The position numbers were made by a program, and so were the translations under genes. Below the pieces are notes generated by a model that saw only the letters and a program-made list of their open reading frames with translations, made no database searches and had not been told where the DNA came from. 64,000 nucleotides of DNA from SHAN690 sp040221375 (GTDB taxonomy: Bacteria; Bacteroidota; Bacteroidia; Flavobacteriales_G; Salibacteraceae), in the NCBI GenBank assembly GCA_040221375.1, contig JAVKEP010000085.1:75726-139725 (forward strand). The letters are read 5' to 3'. The first letter of the stretch is position 1. Every line of letters starts with the position of its first letter. Positions 44,577 through 53,155 of this stretch are shown here, piece by piece.

Positions 44577-44584
44577 CAAATATA
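44577..44584 (-). promoter_or_regulatory. -7 promoter element upstream of the rimP hairpin
   Basis: TATATTTG on the minus strand matches TAnnTTTG. It lies 26 bp after the stop of the repeat-protein gene and about 16 bp before the terminator-like hairpin, so a transcript starting here would include the hairpin in its 5' leader. No TTG at -33. Confidence 0.45.
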
Positions 44585-44609
44585 AGCAAGATATCTCTTA
44601 CAGAATCAC

Positions 44610-46220
44610 TTAAGGCATCTGAATTCCATCCTTAAAAATCAATTCGTTAATCACCTTGCCCTTGTCGTCGTAATTGATCGCCTTGCCATGTGGCACCCCG
44701 TTTTTGTAATGCCTCACACCGATCAATTGACCCGTTTGATTGTACATTTCACTCTTTCCATCCAATCGATCCATTCGGTAACTCTGCTTTTTGAGTACCG
44801 ATCCATGCGGGAAATAGTAGGTTGATTTCCCATTTTTCGCGCCGTTGGAGTACACGCATTCGTAATCTACGTTACCTGCTTCATAGTAGTACGTCCACTT
44901 TCCATGCTTCATTCCGGCGTTGTAGCTCCCGACTTCGCGCGTGTTTCCGTTTCGATAACCATAGGTCCAATCAGCGTCTTTCACTCCTTCCTTTCTAACA
45001 CCTTTATAGTTTAGCTTCCCATTATCAAACCATCCCTTCCAGTCGCCGTGCATGACGCCGGCCTTGTACGTGCCTTCGTCTTTCATCTGACCATTTTGAT
45101 ACCAAGCCTGCCATAGGCCTTCTTCCTTTCCATTTACGTAGTTGCCTTTTTGCAAAACTTGACCCGATTCAAAGTACGTGATCCACTCCCCGTGTTTTTT
45201 ATCGTCGAGGTAACTTCCCACTTTCCAGTCAGAACCATCCTTATAGGACATACGCCATTCTCCTTGCCGGAGGTTTTCTCTGAATTCTCCGGTACTCTCC
45301 ACCTGGCCGTTTTCAAAGTAGTAGGTCCACCTACCGTGTTGCATATCGTCCTTGAACGCTCCCCGCATGTACACCTGTCCAGAACTATTGTACCAGGTCC
45401 AAGGCCCGTTCTTTTTACCATTTGTATGCCTTCCCTCTATGCTGATCTCACCTGTGGGATACCAAGTCCGAATCACCCCATCCAACTTTCCGTCTTTGTA
45501 TTCGATGTGTTTCCATCGAGCACCATCTTCGTAATAAAACTTCCATAATCCGGAGCGGTCGGTTTGAAAAGCATCGCCCTCGCTCTCCACATTGCCATTT
45601 TCGTAGAAGTAGGTTGACAAACCGTAGAACTGATTGTACTTCACGCTCAGTTTCGAACGCAGGCGTCCACTTTCATAGTAGTCGTAGAGCACGCCATTTC
45701 CATCGATCAGCGTTTGTTCCCCGTCCATGTTGCGCCCTTCCTGCGGATAAGGCACCCCTTGCTCGTACGTAATCTCCTTCCAGAGGTCCCCTTCAGGAAA
45801 CCACCATTTCCATTCTCCATTTCTTACATTGTAGAAATAGCTGCCTTTTACTTTCATGTTTCCATTCGGGTACCATTCCTTGTAGATGCTATCCCGCAAT
45901 GGAGCCAAGATGCCATCTTGGTAAATCAATTTAAAATAACCTTCAGCTTTGCGCTGCCCGTTGTCATACCAATACAACACTGAGCCACTGAGCAGTCCAT
46001 TATTATAGTGACTCTGCTCTTGTTTCTTTCCATTTTCGTAGTAATACGTCCACTCGCCGTGCTTCTTTCCGAGTAAGAAAAAGCCTTCGCTGTATTTCTG
46101 CTTATGTTCGTCATCATAATAGGTGACGAAAGGCTCGGGTTTTGCATCCGAAACTTTGATGTCCTGGGCCAGGACCAATGACGAAACGAGCATGATGCCC
46201 ATAAACAAGCAGTACTTCAT
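44610..46220 (-). CDS. Exported YwqK/MORN-like repeat protein
   Basis: A 536-residue protein with signal peptide MKYCLFMGIMLVSSLVLA, built almost entirely of about 19 tandem repeats of 24 residues. The consensus is roughly WTYYYENGQ followed by a charged part ending in (N/H)G(K/E). Examples are WTYYFENGQVESTGEF, WITYFESGQVLQKGNY and WQAWYQNGQMKDEGTY. Eight repeats in the middle keep the exact 24-residue period. Databases usually name such proteins YwqK family antitoxin or MORN repeat variant; no toxin gene is adjacent, so that name says little about function. ATG at 46220 is chosen, since a promoter element lies at 46226-46233. Confidence 0.88.
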   Translation of the reverse strand: MKYCLFMGIMLVSSLVLAQDIKVSDAKPEPFVTYYDDEHKQKYSEGFFLLGKKHGEWTYYYENGKKQEQSHYNNGLLSGSVLYWYDNGQRKAEGYFKLIYQDGILAPLRDSIYKEWYPNGNMKVKGSYFYNVRNGEWKWWFPEGDLWKEITYEQGVPYPQEGRNMDGEQTLIDGNGVLYDYYESGRLRSKLSVKYNQFYGLSTYFYENGNVESEGDAFQTDRSGLWKFYYEDGARWKHIEYKDGKLDGVIRTWYPTGEISIEGRHTNGKKNGPWTWYNSSGQVYMRGAFKDDMQHGRWTYYFENGQVESTGEFRENLRQGEWRMSYKDGSDWKVGSYLDDKKHGEWITYFESGQVLQKGNYVNGKEEGLWQAWYQNGQMKDEGTYKAGVMHGDWKGWFDNGKLNYKGVRKEGVKDADWTYGYRNGNTREVGSYNAGMKHGKWTYYYEAGNVDYECVYSNGAKNGKSTYYFPHGSVLKKQSYRMDRLDGKSEMYNQTGQLIGVRHYKNGVPHGKAINYDDKGKVINELIFKDGIQMP

Positions 46221-46225
46221 AGGGC

Positions 46226-46233
46226 CAAATCTA
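46226..46233 (-). promoter_or_regulatory. -7 promoter element of the repeat-protein gene, near-leaderless
   Basis: TAGATTTG on the minus strand matches TAnnTTTG and ends five nucleotides before the ATG at 46220. It fixes the start codon and implies a leaderless or nearly leaderless mRNA. Confidence 0.5.
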
Positions 46234-46352
46234 GCTTGGGTGCGCTGCACGCTGAAGATGGGTGCGAAAAGTTTTCCCATTCGGGTGTTAACTCGATCTC
46301 GACTGGATTATTTCATACAAGTTTCTTCCTTTGCGCAAAGTTTGGACACAAG

Positions 46353-47108
46353 ATGGATGCATACGTTAAAAAAGAAATCAACGACGGGATAGCCAAGATT
46401 GAATTTTATCACCCACAAAGCAATTCACTTCCAGGAGCAATCCTCAATCAGCTGGCAACTACAATTTCGGACGCTGGGAAAGATGACGATGTAGCCGCTA
46501 TTTTACTACAAAGCGGAGGCGATCGAGCGTTTTGTGCTGGGGCGAGTTTTGACGAGCTGATCGCGATTCACAACAAAGCCCAAGGAAAGGAGTTTTTCAG
46601 CGGTTTTGCCAACGTAATCAACGCCATGCGGAAATGTCCAAAATTCATCATCGGACGCGTCCAGGGGAAAACGGTAGGAGGAGGCGTCGGCCTCGCCAGT
46701 TCGATGGACTATTGCTTCGCCACCCAATTTGCTTCTGTGAAACTTTCTGAATTGGCCGTGGGGATTGGCCCCTTCGTTGTAGGCCCAGCGGTGGAACGAA
46801 AAGTGGGTACGGCAGCGTTCAGTGAACTGGCCATCGCCGCTACTGAATGGAGAACGGCTGAATGGGCCAAACAGCGCGGCATGTTCGCTGAAGTCTATGA
46901 GAGCATCGAAGAAATGGATCGCTCTATCGAGGCATTTTTACGCAAGGTCAAAGGATACAACCCTGAAGCCATGGCAGCGATGAAACGCATATTTTGGGAA
47001 GGAACGGAGGATTGGGATGAGCTGCTTATGCAGCGTGCGGTTGTGAGCGGAACGTTAGTTTTATCCGACTTCACCCGAAATGCCATACAGTCTTTTAAGT
47101 CAAAATAA
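46353..47108 (+). CDS. Enoyl-CoA hydratase/isomerase family protein
   Basis: A 251-residue crotonase-fold protein. Oxyanion-hole stretches are visible: GDRAFCAGASFDELIAIHNK and IIGRVQGKTVGGGVGLASSM, followed by FASVKLSELAVGIGPFVVGP. The second catalytic position reads LAVGIGPF rather than the usual Glu-containing sequence of enoyl-CoA hydratases, so the reaction (hydratase, isomerase or other) cannot be assigned. It would act on a CoA thioester in the cytoplasm. I chose ATG at 46353; longer readings extend into the divergent promoter. DUF3078 follows 14 bp later on the same strand. Confidence 0.85.
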   Translation: MDAYVKKEINDGIAKIEFYHPQSNSLPGAILNQLATTISDAGKDDDVAAILLQSGGDRAFCAGASFDELIAIHNKAQGKEFFSGFANVINAMRKCPKFIIGRVQGKTVGGGVGLASSMDYCFATQFASVKLSELAVGIGPFVVGPAVERKVGTAAFSELAIAATEWRTAEWAKQRGMFAEVYESIEEMDRSIEAFLRKVKGYNPEAMAAMKRIFWEGTEDWDELLMQRAVVSGTLVLSDFTRNAIQSFKSK

Positions 47109-47122
47109 TACATCTAGTATCC

Positions 47123-48058
47123 ATGAAAAAAGCATCAACCTTACTGTTCGCTTTGTGCGTTCTATCTCTCGCCAAAGCACAAGATTCGAATGCGGTGGCG
47201 CCGACCTGGAAAAAGGGAAGCGTCTTCGGCTTGAATTTTTCTCAAACTTTTCTAAACAATTGGCAAGGGGGAGGGCAATCTGCAATCAACGGAACCATAC
47301 TCTTCAACACATTTGCCAACTACAAGAAAGATAAATGGACATGGGACAATTCGTTGGATGCGGCGTATGGAATTTCTAGGATTGGGACCAAAGGAGTCGT
47401 TCAAAAGACCGATGACCGCATAGAAATTAATTCCAAGTTTGGACACAAGACGCCGGTTGTCAGTACCTTTTGGACGGCCATGTTCACTTTTCGTACGCAA
47501 TGGGATGCGGGATACGATTATGCCGCCACTCCATCACCGCTAATCTCAGATCCTTTTGCGCCTGCATACGTCATTGCTGGATTAGGCATTGACTATAAGC
47601 CGAACGACAAGTTTTCAATGTATGTTTCTCCCGTTACTAGTAAAACAACCATCGTAGACAATCAACGCTTGGCAGACGCTGGCGCTTTTGGTGTTACGGC
47701 CGCCACCTTCGGTCCCGGTGGAACGAAGTTGACAGATGGCAAGCGAATCAGGTATGAAATTGGCGGATTCTTCAAAGTGCAATACGCCACAGAAATTGTC
47801 AAGAATGTGAAGCTTTCAACGCGTGCCGAATTCTTCTCTAACTACCTGGAGAACCCACAAAACATTGACATCAATTGGGAAACCCTCATCGCAATGAAGG
47901 TCAACTCATGGCTCACAACGAGCATCACAACCCATTTGGTCTACGATGACGACATCACCTTTGCCGTCGATCGGAACGGAGACGGAACCGATGACGGTAG
48001 AGGACCTCGGACACAGTTCAAGGAAGTGTTCGCATTAGGGATTCAAGTCCAACTCTAA
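47123..48058 (+). CDS. DUF3078 exported protein
   Basis: A 311-residue protein with signal peptide MKKASTLLFALCVLSLAKA. The body carries typical DUF3078 features: FGLNFSQTFLNNWQGGGQSA near residue 35, KDKWTWDNSLDAAYGISRIG, and many amphipathic beta-strands ending in FALGIQVQL. An outer-membrane beta-barrel is likely; the family has no known function. It follows the enoyl-CoA hydratase gene by 14 bp, and its stop overlaps the stop of the convergent DUF2461 gene. Confidence 0.87.
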   Translation: MKKASTLLFALCVLSLAKAQDSNAVAPTWKKGSVFGLNFSQTFLNNWQGGGQSAINGTILFNTFANYKKDKWTWDNSLDAAYGISRIGTKGVVQKTDDRIEINSKFGHKTPVVSTFWTAMFTFRTQWDAGYDYAATPSPLISDPFAPAYVIAGLGIDYKPNDKFSMYVSPVTSKTTIVDNQRLADAGAFGVTAATFGPGGTKLTDGKRIRYEIGGFFKVQYATEIVKNVKLSTRAEFFSNYLENPQNIDINWETLIAMKVNSWLTTSITTHLVYDDDITFAVDRNGDGTDDGRGPRTQFKEVFALGIQVQL

Positions 48059-48732
48059 TCATGCAAGGGCGTGTGTAAAAAATCGCGCACGTCCCGACTG
48101 TCGCTATAGGCCTCAAAGAAGGCATCAATCAGACCATCACTCGTCAGCAGTGACGGATCCATTTCAGTGAAGTAATAAAACTGCTTATTTGCGATGAGCG
48201 GCTGTTGGTCTTGGATTTCTACAAATTCCGGTGGTAACCGCTTGTTTTTTTCTCCCCGCAATTCCCCAAAGCGATCCTTAAATTTCTTGGCGTTGATTCG
48301 TTTCTCAAAGTCCGCCTGGTTGTACAATATCTCTTGTCGAATCCGCTGAAGTTGTTCCTTATCCGGCTGGTACACACCGCCGTACATTCTTACGTGGTTG
48401 TGCCCCAACTCTAGGTAGATTCCTTCTAACGATGTATCCTTTCTTCCACCCTGGCTAACCACCGCAGACATTCGAGTTTTATAGGGCGTCTTGTCGTTCG
48501 AGAAACGAACGTCTCTGTAAATACGGAATATGGCATCTTTCGCTTCGATTTTACACTCCGGATCAAAGGATTGCATTCGAATGATCATGTCTGTTATAAA
48601 GCTTTCAAACGGTTTCTTTACGTGGGTTTCGAAGCGCTTCTTGTTGTCCGTAAACCACTCACGGTTATTGTTCTTCTCTAGCTCTTTGAAAAAATCATTG
48701 TATTCGTTTGTAAACCAAGCCATACTTTCCAT
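48055..48732 (-). CDS. DUF2461 family protein
   Basis: A 225-residue cytoplasmic protein. The DUF2461 pattern is clear: FFKELEKNNNREWFTDNKKR at the N-terminus, then DAIFRIYRDVRFSNDKTPYK, ISP-like SQGGRKDTSLEGIYLELGHN, and GVYQPDKEQLQRIRQEI. The family has no established biochemical role. ATG 48732 overlaps the stop of the histidine kinase gene in TAATG, so translation is probably coupled; ATG 48723 is an alternative. I find no DNA-binding or receiver domain. Confidence 0.87.
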   Translation of the reverse strand: MESMAWFTNEYNDFFKELEKNNNREWFTDNKKRFETHVKKPFESFITDMIIRMQSFDPECKIEAKDAIFRIYRDVRFSNDKTPYKTRMSAVVSQGGRKDTSLEGIYLELGHNHVRMYGGVYQPDKEQLQRIRQEILYNQADFEKRINAKKFKDRFGELRGEKNKRLPPEFVEIQDQQPLIANKQFYYFTEMDPSLLTSDGLIDAFFEAYSDSRDVRDFLHTPLHD

Positions 48733-50267
48733 TATTGGGTGAACGTACCCTTTTTCCTGCGCAGACTGATCCTGAAAGTAGATCCTTCTCCTAGTTCTGA
48801 TTTCAGTACGTATATTTTTCCGTTGTGATAGTCTTTGATGATCCGCCGGCTCAAGGAAAGCCCCAGTCCCCATCCACGCTTTTTTGAAGTGTAGCCCGGT
48901 TGAAAAATGGATTTGAATTTGTTCGGAGGAATGCCTTTGCCAGTATCGCTGAGCTCGATGTGTACCTTGCTCCCATAGTCCTCTACGTGCATGGCAATCT
49001 TGCCCTTGCCCTCCATGGCGTCCAATGCATTTTTAACCAAGTTTTCAATGACCCATTCGAAAAGGGATCGATTGAGTGTGAGCATCACTGCATGATCGGG
49101 AAAGGTCGTCGTAAAGGCTACATTCTTGCCATTCCTGTGCTTGAAATACTGAACAGATTCTTGGAGCAATGGGATCAAATCTTCTTCTTTCAATGCCGGC
49201 TGAGATCCAATCTTGCTGAATCGGTCAGTGACGACCTGGAGGCGTTCAATGTCCTTCATCAACTCGTCCGCTACTTGCTTGTTTTTTTCATCTTCTCTGA
49301 GCAATTCTACCCAAGCAATCATAGACGAAAGCGGTGTACCCAACTGATGGGCCGTCTCCTTGCTCATTCCCACCCATACCTGGTTTTGTTCGGCCTTGCG
49401 AGCGGTACTGAACAGCAGATAAGCAATCATTACAAAAAGTCCGATGATGCCAAATTGGGCCAATGGATAGTAGGTCAATTGAGTGAGCAAATACGAATCC
49501 TCATAGTAGACATAGGCCTTCTGGCCATTCATTTCTACCTCAATCGGCTCGTGTTGGCTGTTCATCTCTTTGAGTTTCTCATTGAGCATATTCGGATTCG
49601 CCAAGATGACTTCGCTCACATTTCCAGCCTCGATCACTTTCCTGCTCGCTGAATCCAACAGGATCAACGGGCTTGAGGCAGCGTTGAGCATCAGTTCGGA
49701 AATAAAGGATTCTTGCAGGTCCTCAAAGGTGGTCTTGAGCTCAGAAAAGAGGCGTGAATCCTTGTAGTACAAAAACACACGCGAATTTCCGTAGTAGACG
49801 ATTTCGATGGGATCGTACTGCTCTGACATGTCCTTCAGTTGGCGATTAAGAAAGGCCTGCGCATCACTTCCTTTAGGCACTTCGATGTTTCGATAAGAGG
49901 TAATGACCCCTTTCTCATTGGTAAGGATGACGGGTACGGTAGTGTTGTCGTTCAACACATTGAGCGCGAAACTTACGTCGGTGATATCGGGCCGGGCCAA
50001 GTACTTTGTGGCCTCTAGGTACAGCTCCACCTTGTTTCGTTCGCCCAATTGAAGTTTGTTGAACAAGCGACTGGTGTACTGGACGAGAGCGGATCGTTTT
50101 TTAACTGCTTCCGCCCATATTTCCACTTTTGAGCGCTCTTCCTTCGCAATCTTGTCTACCAACGACTTGGTATACCACAGTGACAATGCGACGAAGCACA
50201 GTGCAGCGCTGAACAGCAAGAGCTTCCACCTCTGTTTTTGAGAATATATATTGTAAGTACGGGCCAT
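48732..50267 (-). CDS. Sensor histidine kinase with periplasmic sensor domain
   Basis: A 511-residue membrane kinase. There are two membrane helices, LLLFSAALCFVALSLWY (residues about 15-31) and FGIIGLFVMIAYLLFS (near 275), enclosing a sensor domain of about 240 residues. The phosphoacceptor box is SKETAHQLGTPLSSMIAWVE, a variant with HQLGTP instead of HELRTP. The ATPase domain has ENLVKNALDAMEGKGKI (N box), SDTGKGIPP (G1), FQPGYTSKKRGWGLGLSLSR and GEGSTFRI. No response regulator is adjacent; the next gene is DUF2461, coupled by TAATG. The ligand is unknown. Confidence 0.92.
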   Translation of the reverse strand: MARTYNIYSQKQRWKLLLFSAALCFVALSLWYTKSLVDKIAKEERSKVEIWAEAVKKRSALVQYTSRLFNKLQLGERNKVELYLEATKYLARPDITDVSFALNVLNDNTTVPVILTNEKGVITSYRNIEVPKGSDAQAFLNRQLKDMSEQYDPIEIVYYGNSRVFLYYKDSRLFSELKTTFEDLQESFISELMLNAASSPLILLDSASRKVIEAGNVSEVILANPNMLNEKLKEMNSQHEPIEVEMNGQKAYVYYEDSYLLTQLTYYPLAQFGIIGLFVMIAYLLFSTARKAEQNQVWVGMSKETAHQLGTPLSSMIAWVELLREDEKNKQVADELMKDIERLQVVTDRFSKIGSQPALKEEDLIPLLQESVQYFKHRNGKNVAFTTTFPDHAVMLTLNRSLFEWVIENLVKNALDAMEGKGKIAMHVEDYGSKVHIELSDTGKGIPPNKFKSIFQPGYTSKKRGWGLGLSLSRRIIKDYHNGKIYVLKSELGEGSTFRISLRRKKGTFTQ

Positions 50268-50354
50268 TCCGGTTTCCTGTGCTACGAAATTGAACGAATA
50301 ATACGAATAACTGCTTGAAGGTGGTTCAAGGTTCGGAGCTTCGAGTGAATGCCA

Positions 50355-53051
50355 CTAGAAATCATCGTCTTCAAAATCCCCGTCCTTGAGCTTCTTTTTA
50401 TCGCTTTCGGTCTTCTGAAGGAATCGGTTCAGCAGCTTTTTATCGGATGGTTTTTCGCCACTTTTTGGCATCGTACTTTCGCGTGGGGCTTTCTCATCAT
50501 CCGTTATGGAACCGGCCGCAGGATCAAACTCAAACTCTAGTTTTTTCGGCTTTTCGAGTGGCTTGCGAATGGAATCTTTAGCGATGGCGTTGAATTCGTC
50601 TCTTAGGAGTTTTTTCACGGCATTGCTCTCTGAAACCACTTGTTCCTTGACCGTTGACTTCAAGTTGGTCCTTTTCACATCAATCTCAAATTCATCCGTG
50701 GTGCCCACCATGGTCAAGAAAATTCGTGTCTTCCCGCTTTCATCGCGCTGAACGTATTCGTTGTACGGCTCGGTTCGGTTCTTTAGCTGCAACACTTCAG
50801 CGAGTGCAAAGTCCATTTCGTAATCGATGCGGTTATCGAATGTATGTGTACCGCTCACGTTGAGGTTGAGCGCAGAGGATCGAATTTCCATGGCGGGAAT
50901 CGAGACCACCCCATCGCGAATGCCAATCTGGTTGGTCAGACGATCAAAATGGACTTCCTCCAATCGATTTCTCAATTCATCCACCGAAACGAAAAGGCGC
51001 AACATCGGTTTCTTTTTGATTTCCTCTGCCACATCGATGAGGGGTTTAAACCCTATGAGTGCTCCGTCTTTTATAGATATATCCAAGGACGAAACAATGC
51101 TCTGCATATCGATGTTTAGCAGTGAATCACAAAAGGCTTGGAACCGGATATCTGCGTCGAGTTTACCCTCTAAAACATGCGCCTGAATGAAGTCTTGTTC
51201 GAAGTCATTGAACGTCGTAAAGAGTGTTTTGATGTTCACATCCTGCGTGACAAATTCCGTTTGTAGGCCAAACTGATTGTTTGCGAATCGGTACACCCCC
51301 ACTTTACCACTGACCAATCCTTGCTGACTCTTAAAGTCAAGCTGGGTAGCTTCTACTTTGAAGTGATTCATGACGAGCCTTCCGTCGATGTCTGTAGCAA
51401 CGAATTTTCCTTGCTTGAAGGATTCGCTTTCGATGCGTAAATCCCATTGGGATCGATCGGGAAATGCGATGACGATGCCGCTTTGGCTTTCGGAGGTTGA
51501 GGGAAAAAGTTCTTCCAAATCAATGGCACCCGTATTCACCTTGCCTTGAACATTTAGAACACCCGATTCAGAGAAGAAATAATCCAGAAATCCCTCCGCG
51601 ATTCCATTCAGGCTCAGCCTACAATCATTCACCTTGCCTTCGTATCGTTCGATGTACAATGCGTTGTTCGAAATGTTGAATTCCGCGTCTGCGATGCCGT
51701 ACTTACGCTGATCGTCTTTGAGGGTGATGTGCGCATCTGAAATTCGTATCGTTCCACTCGCCTGGGCATTTAAAAAATCACGTGCCGATGGCTCTGAAGG
51801 ATTTTCGAGTGTGGTAGAAATTGCCGCATCTACTTCAAAATTGCCGTCACCTGAAGTCATCCATTCCCAACCAAAGAATTCTTTCATCGATTGCAGGTCT
51901 GAGCTTATCTTGACCTTCCCTGTAATGGATGGTCGGTTGAAGTTATGAATGCTAAACGCCGTGTGAAACTCATTTCCATTGAGCTGTCCTTCGAGGTCTG
52001 TCAACTCAAGTACTACCGAATTAAAGTTTCTGTGCTCTCCGTTATCGATGCTCCCCTTGCCATTGAGCCTTGATAGTTTCCAATCGCTTCCGTTCCTTGA
52101 AATGCTTCCATCTTGAATGGCAAAGGTGGCAATGAATCTGGGGTTGTCCGTTCTTCCAAAAGCTCCTTTTAAGGTGCAATCGAACGTCACGACTCCTGAG
52201 CTTCTGTACTCCTCTAGGGGTTGCCTGCTTTCTGAGGGAATGAGAGAAAGCGCTCGTATTACGTCTAAGTTCTTCCCCGTAATGCGTAAATCAACCCCGT
52301 CTCCCAGCAATTCTCCGGAAACGATAAAGTTTAATTGGTCGTCGATCGTTACTACCCCCTTCTGAAATGCGTAGCGTTCCTCTTTGGATATGACATCCAA
52401 GTCCGTTTCTATTTCCACTTCCCGGTCATGGAGGTAATTGGTTCCTTTGATCAATATATCGTTGACGTATCCTGTTCCTGACACGGCCATGGTATAGCTT
52501 TCGTTTGAAAACCGGCCATTGAAAAATAGGTCCTCGGCGCGAAGTCTGTATTCCTGTTGCCGCGCGTGATTCACATAATTAATACGCGTCCGTTCGATGT
52601 GTACCTTATCCAACTCGAGTAGGAAGCCAGTCGTATCTTGATTCTTCACCCAAATATGAAAGTTGTCGTACCCCTCGTCGTCTACTAGCAAATCCATGAA
52701 TCCGTCGCGCACTTCGATCTCATTGATCTTGTACTGCCCTTTGATCATGTCAAGAATATTGAGGTTGAGGTAGACTTTTTCAAAGAAGAAAAGCGTGTCT
52801 AAGGCCCCCATCTTTACGATGTTCTCATTGGCCCAAACGCTGTCCATGACAAGGGATGCAGAGGGAAAATTTTCCAGCAAGGAAAAGTTTATATCGGAGA
52901 CGTGCACCGGAGATTGAAGTCGCTTATTGACTTCACCAACCACGTAATTGCGAACCGGTTCCTCGTACTTTTTAGCCAACAGATAGGCACCTATCGCCCC
53001 GAGAACTAGGGCGAACGTCAAGCCAAAAAACCAAATGAAAAATTTACGCAT
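50355..53051 (-). CDS. AsmA-like family protein
   Basis: An 898-residue protein with one N-terminal membrane anchor (FIWFFGLTFALVLGAIGAYL) and a large periplasmic part. The N-terminal AsmA pattern is visible in LQSPVHVSDINFSLLENFPS and NILDMIKGQYKINEIEVRDG, followed by long stretches of beta-strand repeats. The C-terminus (GTHTFDNRIDYEMDFALAEV) is also AsmA-like and is followed by a charged tail. AsmA-like proteins form beta-groove bridges proposed to move phospholipids between membranes. It lies 87 bp upstream of the kinase gene on the same strand. Confidence 0.88.
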   Translation of the reverse strand: MRKFFIWFFGLTFALVLGAIGAYLLAKKYEEPVRNYVVGEVNKRLQSPVHVSDINFSLLENFPSASLVMDSVWANENIVKMGALDTLFFFEKVYLNLNILDMIKGQYKINEIEVRDGFMDLLVDDEGYDNFHIWVKNQDTTGFLLELDKVHIERTRINYVNHARQQEYRLRAEDLFFNGRFSNESYTMAVSGTGYVNDILIKGTNYLHDREVEIETDLDVISKEERYAFQKGVVTIDDQLNFIVSGELLGDGVDLRITGKNLDVIRALSLIPSESRQPLEEYRSSGVVTFDCTLKGAFGRTDNPRFIATFAIQDGSISRNGSDWKLSRLNGKGSIDNGEHRNFNSVVLELTDLEGQLNGNEFHTAFSIHNFNRPSITGKVKISSDLQSMKEFFGWEWMTSGDGNFEVDAAISTTLENPSEPSARDFLNAQASGTIRISDAHITLKDDQRKYGIADAEFNISNNALYIERYEGKVNDCRLSLNGIAEGFLDYFFSESGVLNVQGKVNTGAIDLEELFPSTSESQSGIVIAFPDRSQWDLRIESESFKQGKFVATDIDGRLVMNHFKVEATQLDFKSQQGLVSGKVGVYRFANNQFGLQTEFVTQDVNIKTLFTTFNDFEQDFIQAHVLEGKLDADIRFQAFCDSLLNIDMQSIVSSLDISIKDGALIGFKPLIDVAEEIKKKPMLRLFVSVDELRNRLEEVHFDRLTNQIGIRDGVVSIPAMEIRSSALNLNVSGTHTFDNRIDYEMDFALAEVLQLKNRTEPYNEYVQRDESGKTRIFLTMVGTTDEFEIDVKRTNLKSTVKEQVVSESNAVKKLLRDEFNAIAKDSIRKPLEKPKKLEFEFDPAAGSITDDEKAPRESTMPKSGEKPSDKKLLNRFLQKTESDKKKLKDGDFEDDDF

Positions 53052-53155
53052 ACCGAATCAGAACGACAACCTGCGTCGAATATTCGAAGCTACACAGCCA
53101 AAAGCTGTGAAGTTTGTCATGCGCAATGACTTATGAACGAGGGAGTTTTAGTTGA

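Noticed and set aside
44610..46220. YwqK-type antitoxin as part of a toxin-antitoxin pair
   Set aside because: It has a signal peptide, 536 residues of repeats and no adjacent small toxin gene.
46329..46340. Perfect 12-bp palindrome CTTTGCGCAAAG between two divergent genes
   Set aside because: A palindrome of this size is expected about once every 4 kb by chance, and nothing else marks it as an operator.
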